This document shows positions 47,580 through 59,529 of a DNA stretch of 64,000 bases, piece by piece. The notes beneath the pieces were generated by a model. It was not told where the DNA came from. It made no database searches and saw only the letters and a list, made by a program, of their open reading frames with translations. A program made the translations under genes and the position numbers. The DNA comes from Arbacia lixula (taxonomy: Eukaryota; Echinodermata; Echinoidea; Arbacioida; Arbaciidae): NCBI GenBank assembly GCA_963669155.1, contig OZ022588.1, positions 5,278,991 through 5,342,990 on the forward strand, in the 5' to 3' direction. Every line of letters starts with the position of its first letter. The stretch's first letter is position 1.

Positions 47580-47652
47580 GTGATCTTTTTTGATACCGTT
47601 TACCTTACATTGCGAGACAAACGATTATCAATAGCCAGGTTTTTTAATTATT

Positions 47653-47745
47653 GCAACTTATGATCAATGGTAACTACCATGGCAACAGGTGCAATGAGAG
47701 TTTTTAGGCTGTTGCCCTGCAAGTTACCATTGATGGTCATTGATG
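47653..47745. repeat. Palindromic element related to 34734-34897
   Basis: atgatcaatggtaact faces agttaccattgatggtcat. It begins 6 bp after the Penelope duplication, so the retroelement landed beside or in its left end. Confidence 0.65.
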
Positions 47746-47904
47746 TGTTGGTTTACAGGGACTTATACCTAGTACCTCATACAAGTTATTCTGGGAGGAG
47801 CACAAGTGCATAATCCTTGGTGTGCTTTTGGTGGAATATTTTACATGGAGAATACTGTACACTGGATTAATGAGAATACAGATTGCCACACTTGTTACAA
47901 TTAT

Positions 47905-48095
47905 GCAGCAAGAAATGAAACATCAAACTGTGACTTTTCAATTCATAATATAAATGAAAACAATTCCCTTGTTCTAAAAACAGCGAGTAATGAAAGTACT
48001 TGTATGCAATTATGCAGCAAGTAATGAAACATCAAACTGACTTTTCAATTTATCAATATAAGTGAAAACAATTTCCGTGTTCTAAAAACTATTTT
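47905..48095. repeat. Tandem duplication of about 105 bp
   Basis: aatgaaacatcaaact, gacttttcaatt, aatata and gtgttctaaaaac/ttgttctaaaaac recur in the same order, with gcagcaag before each copy. Confidence 0.8.
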
Positions 48096-49062
48096 CATAC
48101 TCTGCTATTACCTGGAGATGTTGTTATTACAATTTATATCTCATTGTAGGATTCTATTACATGGTAAAAATTACTTTTTAAATGGATTTTCATGCACTCA
48201 CATTTACCTATTGCCTTTTAACACATTAACCAACAGCATTTTGATTTTAATGCATATTTCATACCATCTATACTAGAAATACAAGCAATTTCAAGGTAGA
48301 AATTCTACATTGCAACATGAAGCTACACATGAATGTTTTGTATGTTGTATGCTAATGGGGGCATTAGTCGATCCAATGAAGATGTGAAACTCATGTATAC
48401 GTGAAATCTGAGTATGTCAGTATGTTGTTTTACCAGTGCTTTGCTTAGAACGTAAATATCAATGACGGGGATATCACACGTTGTGTTACAAACATCAGCC
48501 TTTGCATGAATAAATAAACCGGAGAGACACGATCATATTCGGTTCATACCAATGCAAAGATAATGACAAGAAAATATCAGAAACCAGCCTGCAGATGTTA
48601 ATCAATAGTGTGTGTATGGCTATGGGCTTGTCAGGATAGACATCTTAATAGAACTGGGGGTTACATCTCCAAAGAAAAGAGATGATTGCTGGAAGAGAAG
48701 GGTGCAAATAAACCAAAAAAAATATTAAACACCAAAATTTGTCGTCGCTGCCTCCCATTTCCGTGATTCGTACGTTACAGCCTCAAGCTCGTTCCTCGAC
48801 TCTTTTCTGATCCTTCTGCAGGCTCTTAACTACTTTTTCTTCTGCGAAAAGTAGAAACAAATTTAGGCGGATCACAGAATGCCCAGCTGCACTGATGCAA
48901 TTTCCTTTTGAAAACATGGGTAGATAACTAAGCAGAAGAATGACATTTGCTTGCCATCCATTCCAATGGGACATCAGCTAAGTTTATTTCAAGAGTGCAG
49001 TTGTTTTTTTATTTTTTTAATTAAAAGAATACCAGCAATTAATATCACTTTACTTTCATTTT

Positions 49063-49483
49063 ACATAATTAAGTTGGTTTCAATAAAAGCAGAAATGTGA
49101 GAAAAAAAATATTGTTGAAGGTTTTACGAAAATCCATCAAAGGATAAGAAAGTTATGATCTTTTGAGTTGTCAATTTTGTGACATCATGTACAGGGTTTT
49201 TGACAACAGAATAACATTTTCAAAGAGGAACGTGTGTTAAAACATGTTTCTAATGACGTATCAAATGAACAAGTAAAAGGATGCATATCTTTTCAAAATA
49301 AAAACAAAAAATTGTACACAACATGTGGGGGAGCACCTCACACATGACCTCACAAAATCAAAACTTTAAAAGATCATAACTTTCTTATCATTTGACAGAT
49401 TTTCATCAAACCTGCACTATTATGCTTCTTTCTGTGTCTGCTTTTATTGAAATCAACTTAATTTCCCAGTGGACTTCCCCTTT
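49063..49483. mobile_element. MITE family A, copy 2
   Basis: attaagttggtttcaataaaagcag at the left faces gcttttattgaaatcaactta at the right. Internal words aaacatgtttctaatga, ggggagcacctc and aaaagatcataactttctt match the copy at 19641. The left outermost bases are lost. Confidence 0.85.
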
Positions 49484-50411
49484 ACTGAAGGTTTGATTCA
49501 ATCCAAGTATGTCACTGTTGTGTTTATCTCTAGTTGTATAATACCAAATTATATGCATAATATTCATGGAAGTCAGATGATATAAGAATCAGTGGGCTAA
49601 GTGCAGACATAAAATGAGTTGTATCTTGAATCAATCTTATCAGGCAGACCTCAAAAACTCCAGCTTAGTACAGTACTAAAGCTTCCAATTAAAATCAAAT
49701 CTACAGAAAAATCGTAATTATAGAAATGCATTTGAGCTGAATGAAATATTAAATATTTTCTGATGCATCAGTTTTGACGGATGATATTTATACAAAGCTT
49801 GACAACAGGTGTACTCATTTTATCCAATTAATTTCAGACCAATTATTTAATGAGACTGCATTCAATGTACTTGAAAATTGAAAAAAAAAAGTAATGTTGT
49901 GAGGACAATATCTGGAGATATCCTGACATTTACAGGCCTACTACTAGTTTATCTAAAAATAGGAAATTAAAATCCACACTTGTAAATTTGTAAATCTATG
50001 CGAATCGATGCGACCCTTTGCTATTAACTATCCCATCCTAGTTTCAGCCAGAAATCAATGCTGTATGTGAGATAGTTCAGTAACTCTGCAATGAAGAATA
50101 ATTGTTGCACCCTTGAACACTTTTATCATTCAAGTGAACAATTTAAAAGGCTTTTAGTAAATGGAGCATATACCAATGAGTGACCTAATTACCTGACATG
50201 ACACGGTTTATTCTGATTACCAGTATCGACTATAAAAGCTGCTAAATGGTATGGAGTGTATACGGACGATATAAACGGTGAAAGATAATTAAATCAGAGT
50301 TGATTTTAACTCTGTGTGGGCTATCATGGCTTTTTTTTTTGGCACAACGCATACAACTCCTATAGAGCAAGGACTTTCCTAATGCAGAAAGAGATAACGC
50401 TTTATGTGTTT

Positions 50412-50440
50412 CAGTTGAGGCCAGAAGTTTACATACACCC
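50412..50440 (+). mobile_element. Solo Tc1/mariner-type terminal repeat
   Basis: cagttgaggccagaagttt followed by acatacacc closely resembles the outer end of vertebrate Tc1-like transposons (Sleeping Beauty type, which starts cagttgaagtcggaagttt). No matching inverted end or transposase was found nearby, and the TA usually outside the end is not in place, so this looks like a remnant. Confidence 0.55.
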
Positions 50441-51368
50441 AGGAAATTCAAAGAAAAGTTGACACTTGCCAAACATCATGAAATTTACTGTATCTTTTAA
50501 AATATTTGTGCTATCATGACGAATTTGATGTCAAACATATGAGTATATCATGCCCCTTCATCACAATGCTTTGTCATCAGGAGTTGAAAAAATTTAGAGG
50601 TGTAATTTTTCCTCTAAAAATCTTAAAATAAAAATAACAACACTTTTTCCCCTTTCAAATTGATAGCTAAACCATATAAAATGAAGTATCGAATGATAAA
50701 CAAAACAAAATTGTTGTCATGGTAATAAACGATGTAGTAAAATAACCTAATCAAAATATATAAAGGAGTGCTGCTCAAACAAAGTATGTACAACCCATAG
50801 AACAGCAGTTTACCGGGAACACAAAGGGTAAATACCTCAGGCACAGTACAAAAACTGTTCACCTACCTTTATTTTTTTATCTTTATTTATTACAGAGAAA
50901 TGACAATCTTCGGATCAATTGCTGTACAAAACCATTTAGTGCATAGCGTAAATCAAAATTTATGGAGCTCAATTACACCTATATATGACATACAATGTTT
51001 GATATTTATAAACTTTACAAGACAGATATTGTATCTGGATGAAGTATCTTAATTCTAAGAAAACTCACTCATCTATGTACATGCAAGGTAATATTTCACA
51101 TGAAGCATGTCTTGAGGTAGAAAATATATATCTCAACACAAATGTTAAAGCAAGGTCAAAGTATGCACCATTGCATTTCAGGAATTATTATGTAGGTCAG
51201 ACTAAGCGAGCGAAGTTTGATATTACTTACAAAGAAGTCAGCATTATCACAGGAAAGAAAATAAATACCACCCATTTTTTAAATGAAATATTATCCAACA
51301 TATTTAATCCATATAAAAATATATTTCTCCATTCTTACTTGAAGAGTATTATATAACAGATTCTAAAA

Positions 51369-51398
51369 TGAATATATATATATATATATATATATATA
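51369..51398. repeat. (TA)n microsatellite
   Basis: About 14 uninterrupted ta units. Confidence 0.95.
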
Positions 51399-51570
51399 AC
51401 AACAAGTATATATTTGGTGTCAAAGTCTGCTAAATGGAACATGTGGAGAGTATCACTCCATCATGTAAGTACCTTGTGACAGACAGACAGACAAAACACA
51501 CCCAAACCCTGCTGTGCGCAGACAACCATCACAATCACGTTCACAATCAGATGGAGTCAAATTACCTGTG

Positions 51571-51631
51571 CCCCCCCCCCCCCACTACTACTGACCCCGA
51601 GGATGGGGGGGGGGGGGTGTTGGAGGGGGGA
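51571..51631. repeat. Poly-C followed by poly-G
   Basis: A run of 14 C and, 22 bases later, a run of 13 G then gggggg. They can pair as a hairpin or form a G-quadruplex. Confidence 0.9.
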
Positions 51632-53749
51632 TGAGTTATTACAGGGGCTACTTTTCAATCGAGACATCGTGGAATAAACCTCCTATATCATGCTGAGCAT
51701 ATTACTCTATGAAGAATATACAAATTGCTTTCTCATGGGTTCTTTTTTGTTTTTGGCGGCCACTCTTCTTAGCGATGAAGGGTCCAAAGCGCCCGGAGCC
51801 CCCTGTATGTATTTTACCACCGATCCATCCATGCTTTATTATCTCTGTGAGTGTCAGACAGACAGCAAGTCTATGTGATTTGTGTGTACTATTTGTGCAC
51901 AAATGCACCATTAGCAGAGAAAGGGTGAAGAAACACCAAGGATATCTTAGTGTGGGGTGTTCCGGTCAGATCCACAAATATCATGATTACACAATCCTTG
52001 GTAGACAGAATATATATGCATGCAGTGATTTTGCAAATATAGCACTCTTCTAAGTAAGACCTTGCACAGTTACGATAATAATCACTGCATCCAGCAGCGC
52101 TAGCTACATGCCATTGAGATTTACCAATTTTGACACGTTTTGAGCCAGAGGCATAATTTCTTGTTTTGTGAAATTGTACTCTCTGATTCAAAGGTTTTGG
52201 AAAATAGATGACAATCACAAGAATAGTCGACATTAACTCTACACGTGGCATTGATGCATGTTTTTAATGCACACAAAACCCACAGCAATTAATTTAGCAT
52301 ACAATGGGTGAAGGGACTATGCAAGACACTCTGCAGGTACTCCAAAACCATTTTCTTTAATAATGATTTCATGAAGGTAAAAGAGCTAACATTAATACTA
52401 TCAATAGCTGTGTAATGTTTAGCTGTAATCCTAAACTTCAAACATACATGACTGATTGGTTAACCCACTCAGTACCAGACAAAATCTACCTCAATAGGAT
52501 TGGTGTGCATTAGTTGTCACATATGGGGCACAAAGACTTAAAGGGAAAACAAAAAATTAAAAGTTTTTGAACCCCTAGTGTACTTAATTAAAAGCTGTTG
52601 TGTTGAGCCTTCGTGTGAATTTCTGAAGGTAATTTGTGAAAGTGGTGCACACACAGTTTATATGGCCCTATCGATCACTGCTCAAAATTTGGCCACGAAT
52701 AAAAACAAATTTATATTCATTAAAAATCAGCGCAGGGACACCGGAAATTGCTTTAAAGTTGTACAAAGCAAGCAGGATTTGTGACATTTCACGACCCGTG
52801 TGAGCTCTATATCTTCTACATGGACGAGACCCAAATCTGTTCATTGGAGTTTAAGCGCTTGTGTTACTTCTTCTCCCCTTTTCTTAAATTATCTGAGGCA
52901 TCCATCTCATGAGTAGCTCACGATCGCTCTAAGAAAGACGAGAGAAAAATGAAGTGAGTCAGAGCTTATGAGAGGAAGCCAGGTGAAGGCAATACCACCA
53001 ACAATGGGCTCATCACCGGAGTATATCCGGTTGGCACGGACCGCCCCGCGCCAGCCGCGCCCAGGTCACTCGTGGCATATCAGGGGATAGGAAAACAATG
53101 CGGCCGTATCAGAGAATGATTGTGTGTTAATTGAAAGAAAACTTCATTGCGATGGAAAGAAAACAAGAGAGCTTGACGGCAATCACGAAGAGCTATTGAT
53201 TGTTTGTGGGGCCGATGGATGGAACGGGGGCAAGCCCTTGTTCTCAGAAGTAAGTCAAGCGGATGCTTGTGATTGCAACGCTCTGGGGCCAAATAGATCA
53301 GAAATGTATGAATACGGTCACGACTTCTTCTTGAACCAGTAACCCAATAGAAACAAGGTGTGTTCTTTTATCAATCCTGACAGTTTGCAGTACAAAGATT
53401 TCAATAAATGATGTACCAGGTACATGTATGCCACTAGGTACTGTGAAAATGAAATTTTGCTTGATAGATTCTTATGTATGTTATTGATGAGAGACAAAAA
53501 GCTACTGCAAAAAAATACAAATCTGCTAAATAGAATTCTTATGTATATTACTGATGAGAAAATGTGAAAGTGTTTTATAAAGACTGTTGTTGTTCTGAGA
53601 AAAGTTTTTCCTCAAATGAGAAGAATTGATTCCTCATGTGTATTCATAGACAATATTTCTAGTCACTCCTTTCGGCGCTGGATAAGGCTTTGTTCTATAT
53701 ACATAATATTAGTGTACTGCTGGAGTAAAGCTATGCCAGTGGTACATCA

Positions 53750-53918
53750 GGAGAGCATTTCATGAACATTTTTTGTCTGACAAGCTGTCTTTTTCTAACA
53801 GTTACCATAGTAATAGTCAGAGGCTAGTGCCTCTCAGCCAATCAAAACCGAGGATTTTACTGAAGTTGTCAGCACTGACCATTTGGTCAGTGCTGACAAC
53901 GTTCATGAAATGCCCTCC
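53750..53918. mobile_element. Palindromic element (169 bp) with perfect inner hairpin
   Basis: Ends ggagagcatttcatgaac and gttcatgaaatgccctcc are inverted. Inside, gttgtcagcactgacca (53865-53881) and its exact complement (53884-53900) are separated by two bases. Confidence 0.85.
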
Positions 53919-55690
53919 AGGAGTTCAGTTAATATGACATGAGAATTCATCTTTCCTTACAAAGTAATGTACATCCCCATCAAAATATGCTTTGATTAAA
54001 GAGGCTGATGCAATTCTATCAATCAAAGGCACTTAACTTCCAACCAATGCTTTATGAAATGTTCCTACATCAGATATCCTCGTTCTCATATTCTATGGGT
54101 TAATACACTCTATCTGGGTCACTCAATTTATGCACTTTCTAGGCTGCTCTTAATTCTGCCATGAAATTTTGACTAAAACAAAATGCGTTGCCCCAGGGTA
54201 CATCTAGAAAAAAAATGCACATTCAAGAATTTATTAAATTTTGATAAAATAAAAACTGGGAAGAACATATTGAATTGGATGTATTTGAAGGAAATTCATA
54301 ACTACTGTTCCAATTATCAAGTTATATGAAAGCCGTCTCTTTTCATTATCCCATGATGAATGTTTTATGTATGAGCCAGTTATATGCTTAGTGATATAAA
54401 GCATTTATAAGCTGAATGCAGTTTGGGTCTTGTGTAATATCAGATTTGTTATACAGGACAGTGATTTACACAGCAATGTTATGCAGTAATAGTTTTTAAG
54501 GGCCTTGAAATGTATGTGTGGTGAGATGTGGAAACCAAAAAAGAAGAGATTATTTCAAGAAAAGATATCTTCATGTAAGTGCAAGAGGAATTTAAATTTA
54601 TTCTCCTTTTTCTGTTTCTTTCCAAAAGGCTTTATCATTTTAAGAGCTCAACACATCTACTTGCTGTCTCCTTATCATTAAACAATATAGGAACCATAAA
54701 GGAAATGGGTTTTAAACTTCCATTTTCCATAAAAACGTGAATTGCCACAGGTCAGAACCACACAACAGGTTTCCAGTGGTGACAATTACCACCACGTTTT
54801 CAACATGCTCCTCATCAAAAAGTAAAGAGGATTCTTAAATGTGCATTGAGAGTGCCTCTCCTATGCAACCAATCTCCACTTAATGTTCGGTAAGTGCAGA
54901 ACATTTTCTAAAGGGGATGGGGGGAGGGTGGGTGCTGCCACACAACACCATCTCATTTGCAAGGACTTTTTGTGTGGGATGACAACTTAAAGCCGCGTTT
55001 TTGCATGAAAAACTACAGCTCTTTTCCCATTTTTACAAATGAAACAATTCTTTAAATGTTAAACTGTTCTTCATACCGTTCTTTACCATTATTTACAGTG
55101 ATATTCTCAACCACATGCACTTAACCACTGCCGATGCTGTCCAAAATACACATGAAACAGGACTTGCTGACAACCAAAAAGCGATGAAAAACACACTTAC
55201 ATCGGGAGAAAAAAAGGACACCCCAAAATGAAATTATTCACAGATGTAATTCAACACCCAATGACCTACGTCAAATAAAGGCGAGCAAAATATATCAAGG
55301 GCCTGGAACATGGGCTCGATGAGATGATCTGAGGAGTGAGGAGAGAGGGAGAGGGAGAGGGGAGATGAAACGATGGAAGGAGTGAAACCTGAGACGCAAG
55401 TGGCTGATTCTGGGGGGTGATGTAGAGGGGGGAGGGAGGATTGTATAGAGAACCGCTCGTGCACAGAGAGGATGATGGGAAGGGAATCTCACGGGCAAGG
55501 GCCACTCGACGGACAAGAAATGATGGCCAAGTACCGTTACCAGCGACAACTTGACACACAAAACTGGGCGAGCGGTGGGTGGCGGAATCCTCCGTGGTAC
55601 CACCGATAGACCGGACGAGACATTGTTGCTGCGTCGTCATGTCCTCAATTGGGACTCAACTCTCTCTGTTCCAACAGCCCACCAATGGTT

Positions 55691-55911
55691 AAAGGGAAAG
55701 TCCACCCTGAAATTAAGTTGGCTTTAATAAAAGCGGAAACATGACAGGAGCAAATTAGAAAAGCTTTGACAAAAATGAAGGCTTTAAAATATCATGCTTT
55801 TTTATCCTTTGAAAACTTTTGTCAAACTTTTGTCAAACTTTCACTGATTTGTAATTTTCATGTTTCTGCTTTCATCAAAACCAACTTAACTTCTGAGTGG
55901 ACTCTTCCTTT
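55691..55911. mobile_element. MITE family A, copy 3 (deleted interior, 221 bp)
   Basis: aaagggaaagtccaccctg and attaagttgg at the left face ccaacttaa and gagtggactcttccttt at the right. It lacks most of the interior seen in the 487-bp copy. A short direct repeat acttttgtcaa occurs twice in the middle. Confidence 0.85.
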
Positions 55912-56339
55912 ATCATACAAATGATTCTTCAATTCAATTTTTTCAATTCAATCTATCAAGAATAATCTGTGCAACTCTAAACATGTGACCCCACAACCTG
56001 CCTCATTCATACAGCACATTGTGTTTGATGGGAACAGGGTGAAATTTCGCAGAATCTTGTTTCCGTAAAAGTCAATTTCAGACCCAAACAGATATTTGTG
56101 TTGCTCCTCCAGAAAGGCCGAAGACCTGCAATCATGACACTTGAGACGTTTAGGAAGTGTCTTCCAGGAAAAGAGGGTTATTGTTTCATTCTTCAGACAT
56201 GTCAGCCTTTTCTTCCGACAGTTTCTGTTTGTAATATCATGTCTTTCCTAATGCACCCTTCCTTACTATCAAGAGTAGCTGTCCATTTTGGTTTCTTTCT
56301 CTTTCTCTCTCACTATTATTTAAGAAAAACTTACACATC

Positions 56340-56444
56340 AATATTTAATCCATCTCTATCTCTCTCTCTTTTATCTCCAAGAGTATGTAAATATTGTTCC
56401 TCCCTTTTAACACTCTCTTTCTGTCCTCATACCCATCTCGCTCC

Positions 56445-56492
<48 letters not shown>

Positions 56493-56522
56493 ATCCCCCC
56501 TCTCTCTATCCCTTTCCATCTC

Positions 56523-56573
<51 letters not shown>

Positions 56574-56615
56574 CTCTCTCTCTCTCTATCTCTTTCTCTC
56601 TCTCTCTCCTTCTCT
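56340..56615. repeat. (TC)n and (CA)n microsatellites
   Basis: (TC)n at about 56447-56487, (AC)n at 56527-56570, then (TC)n. They explain the Ser/Leu- and Thr/His-rich open frames. Confidence 0.95.
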
Positions 56616-56995
56616 TATGCGGGCTGGTATTTCAACTCTCACTGATGGGGGAAAAAACTATTCTTCTTTTATCGGCCTCCTTTCGGCGCAGTAATGTGGT
56701 TACTTCAAAGATATGTAGTGTAAACGATGTCAGGTCTTGTCATCAGAAGTATTTATTTGCTTGTGGAGTGCATGGAAAAAAATAGCTGAGAAAGTCAACA
56801 AATCACGTTTGCACTTGAAGTCACAAAAAAATTCTGAAGTAGACATGATTATGTCTATTTCCTTGTAAACATGGAACATAAACTTCTTGTTCTTGAAACT
56901 GCTGTGGGTATTTCCCCACTTACAAATCACAATTTTCATTCATTCTTGAGATAATCATAAGACGCCCACTGAGTTTGGCTATTATCTGTATCAAG

Positions 56996-57054
56996 AGGGG
57001 AGAGAGGGGGGAGGGGGAGAGGGAGGGGGAGAGGGAGGGGGAGAGGGAGGGGGA
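56996..57054. repeat. (GAGGGG)n G-rich repeat
   Basis: Alternating gagggagg and ggggag units, dense G-runs with G-quadruplex potential. Confidence 0.9.
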
Positions 57055-57344
57055 AATAGTCCAGACTCATGAAATTTGCGAAAATAAAAACCCTGCGTAA
57101 TAATGTGTATACAGTACTATATGTCATATCAATCCTTCTGCATTCTTATGTTACACCTTTGTACATATATTTTACAGGAACTCCTTAAAGAACAGTGTTC
57201 AAATTGCAGGAGGAGTTGCCCTGTGAAAACAATAGCGTATGTATGGGGGAGAAAAATAATGTACTGAACTATTTCGGAACTTCAACTATGAACTTTGAAT
57301 TTAAAAAATACTGCCCACCCATGTATTAGTGGCACAAAATAATT

Positions 57345-57715
57345 TGATAAAGAGATGTGTGTTAATCAATGTAACATTGGCACAACAAGATTGAATAAGC
57401 AGAGATGTCAATCAATGAATCGAGGGCATTAAGATCTCATCATAGATGTGTCAATCAATGGATCACTGAGATTTGATCTACAGATGTATGTTGGTCAATA
57501 ATGATGGCATATACAGATCTAATCTTAAGATGCGTCAAACAACAAATCAATGGCATTACAGCACATATATGTCAATCAATTAATTGATGTCACGATAAGA
57601 TGTAATTCAGATACTTTTCATCAGTGACACAGTAAAATTTGACCGATATATACCTGTATATCTATATCGATCAATGCATCAATTGTGCAATAAGATCTAA
57701 TCAATAGACTAGTCA
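57345..57715. repeat. Degenerate tandem repeat, about 50-bp unit
   Basis: agatgtgtcaatcaatgaat, then a ggcat or similar spacer and aagatctaatc recur about seven times with heavy divergence. No frame or known element. Confidence 0.7.
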
Positions 57716-57959
57716 ATATTCCATCCCCTCTTTCTTTGTCTCCCTCACTACCCATCCTCTATCCTCCCTGGACATCCTCTCCACATTTCCCTTTCAAAAC
57801 TTTGGTCTGCAGCACCGAAGCAAAACCATTAAGACCTCTCCGCCTTATTTGATTTATCCCCCGTGAACGTGCCACCTCACACATGGACAGTCTTTTCTGG
57901 AGCAATATCTCTACAAATATGAAATCAATACATACCCACCCCAACCTTGACTTAGAAGC

Positions 57960-58194
57960 TAAATGCAATCTATGTCTCTCTCTCTTTCTCTCTCTCTCTC
58001 TCATTCTCTCTATCCCTTTCTCCCTCCTTCTCTCTCTCTCTCTCTCTTTATCTCTGTCTCTCCCTCTCCTTTTCACTCTCTTTCTCCCTATTTCTTTCTC
58101 TCTCCTTATCTCTCTCTTTTTATCTCTCTCTCTCACTCTCCCTCTACCTCTCTCCCTTCTATCTCTCTTTCTCTCCCTATCTCTCTCTTTCTCC

Positions 58195-58250
<56 letters not shown>

Positions 58251-58331
58251 TTTCTCTCTCTCTCTCTTTTTTTTCTCCCTCCCTCCCTCTCTCTCTCTTT
58301 TTTTCCTCTCTCTTTTTCTTTCTCCCTCCCT

Positions 58332-58377
<46 letters not shown>

Positions 58378-58383
58378 TCTCTT
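57960..58383. repeat. Polypyrimidine tract
   Basis: Long (TC)n with T-rich and C-rich blocks, including a C run at 58193-58205. It ends at ttaaccctct (58383), the start of a small dispersed element. Confidence 0.95.
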
Positions 58384-59529
58384 TAACCCTCTCAGAACCA
58401 AACCCTGAAAAACAGATTTAATTACCACACATCTTTATGCCAATAATAATGAGGGACTTAAAATAACAAACAGGAGAGAGAGTAAGGAAGAGGGGGGTGG
58501 GGTGTCGCACCAGCATCCCAAGCTGGCAATTGAAGGTAAATTGTTCCTAACGACATCTCACGGTAAACAGGAGCGTTTGTTTGCCCTGGTGCTCCAGTGT
58601 TCAGCCATGCGAGGGGAGAGAGTGGTGGCAATCCCATCATCGCGCCCTCTGCCGTATCCGCTGGAGTGAGCACTTAGCGCAAGAAATAACATCGGTCTCG
58701 ATCGGAACTCTGTGCGGTCAGATGTTGGGGTGGGGGAGGGGAAAGTTTGAATGGGGAAAGACGGTGATTCATTAACTCAGTCCTTTTCCTGTGGACAAAC
58801 ATGCATCCATTGGATAATGGAGTGAGAGGGGAAAAATATCACTGTATAACAGAAAGAGAAATATATTGGTTCCCTATTAATAGTAAAGGGACGTGTATGA
58901 ATATCAACACTCACAGACCAAACCTTTGAAGCCCAATTGACTTACTGTACATCATCAGTCAATGACTTAATTATTTTTTTTCTGCAAAACCCAAGATTAA
59001 ATGAATCAATAAATATTTTTTTCATTTTTTCATTTTTCATATTTTTTTTTTCATTTTTCAAGTAGAGGGGGAAATGAGAAAAAGACAAATACCAAATATT
59101 ATATATGAAAACATGATTTCATATCAAGACACACAAAAAGTATCCCTTGTAAAACATTCATAATAATTATCCCAGCCAGGTCTTCACTTTACATAGAATA
59201 TTTCCTTTTCTTCATTGAAACTATAGGAGCTATTTTTACTCCAAGAAGTTGATTTCATGTCATTTGTGGTAGTGTACTGCCTCCCATATTCATGGTCACA
59301 GTCAATGCAGCAGAATCCATCACTTCTTCCAAGCCTTCTAAGGAGCGAGTCATCATCCATTGCCATCTCAAACAAGCAGAAAATTCAGTATACAGATTTC
59401 ATGCCCAAGTCACAAATCAATCAGCTTAACCATTTCTGTGTCGTAATAAATGTTGGTCTATTAGATTTGTGTGTATTGCTTGGGACAAGTGCATATAGGG
59501 CATTCATAGAGTCAAAGTTTGACCATGTG

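Larger units (their letters stand above)
46492..47637 (+). mobile_element. Penelope-like retroelement, 5'-truncated
   Basis: The insertion is flanked by a 10-bp direct repeat, ggttttttaa (46482-46491 and 47638-47647), which fits a target-site duplication. It begins inside the coding region and retains the end of the reverse-transcriptase region, the connector and the GIY-YIG endonuclease, then a 3' untranslated region of about 385 bp. That region has a hammerhead-like motif at 47547-47579. Penelope-like elements typically insert 5'-truncated and carry such ribozymes, so all marks agree. It lies on the strand opposite to the receptor gene. Confidence 0.85.

Noticed and set aside
55234..55640. 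Overlapping 76-124-codon minus-strand frames as the missing upstream GABBR1 exon
   Set aside because: No match to the expected region around SGGWPGG or to the first lobe strand.
59184..59375. 63-codon minus-strand frame with several Cys and Asp
   Set aside because: No recognisable domain and no acceptor/donor pair matching phase 0 of exon A.
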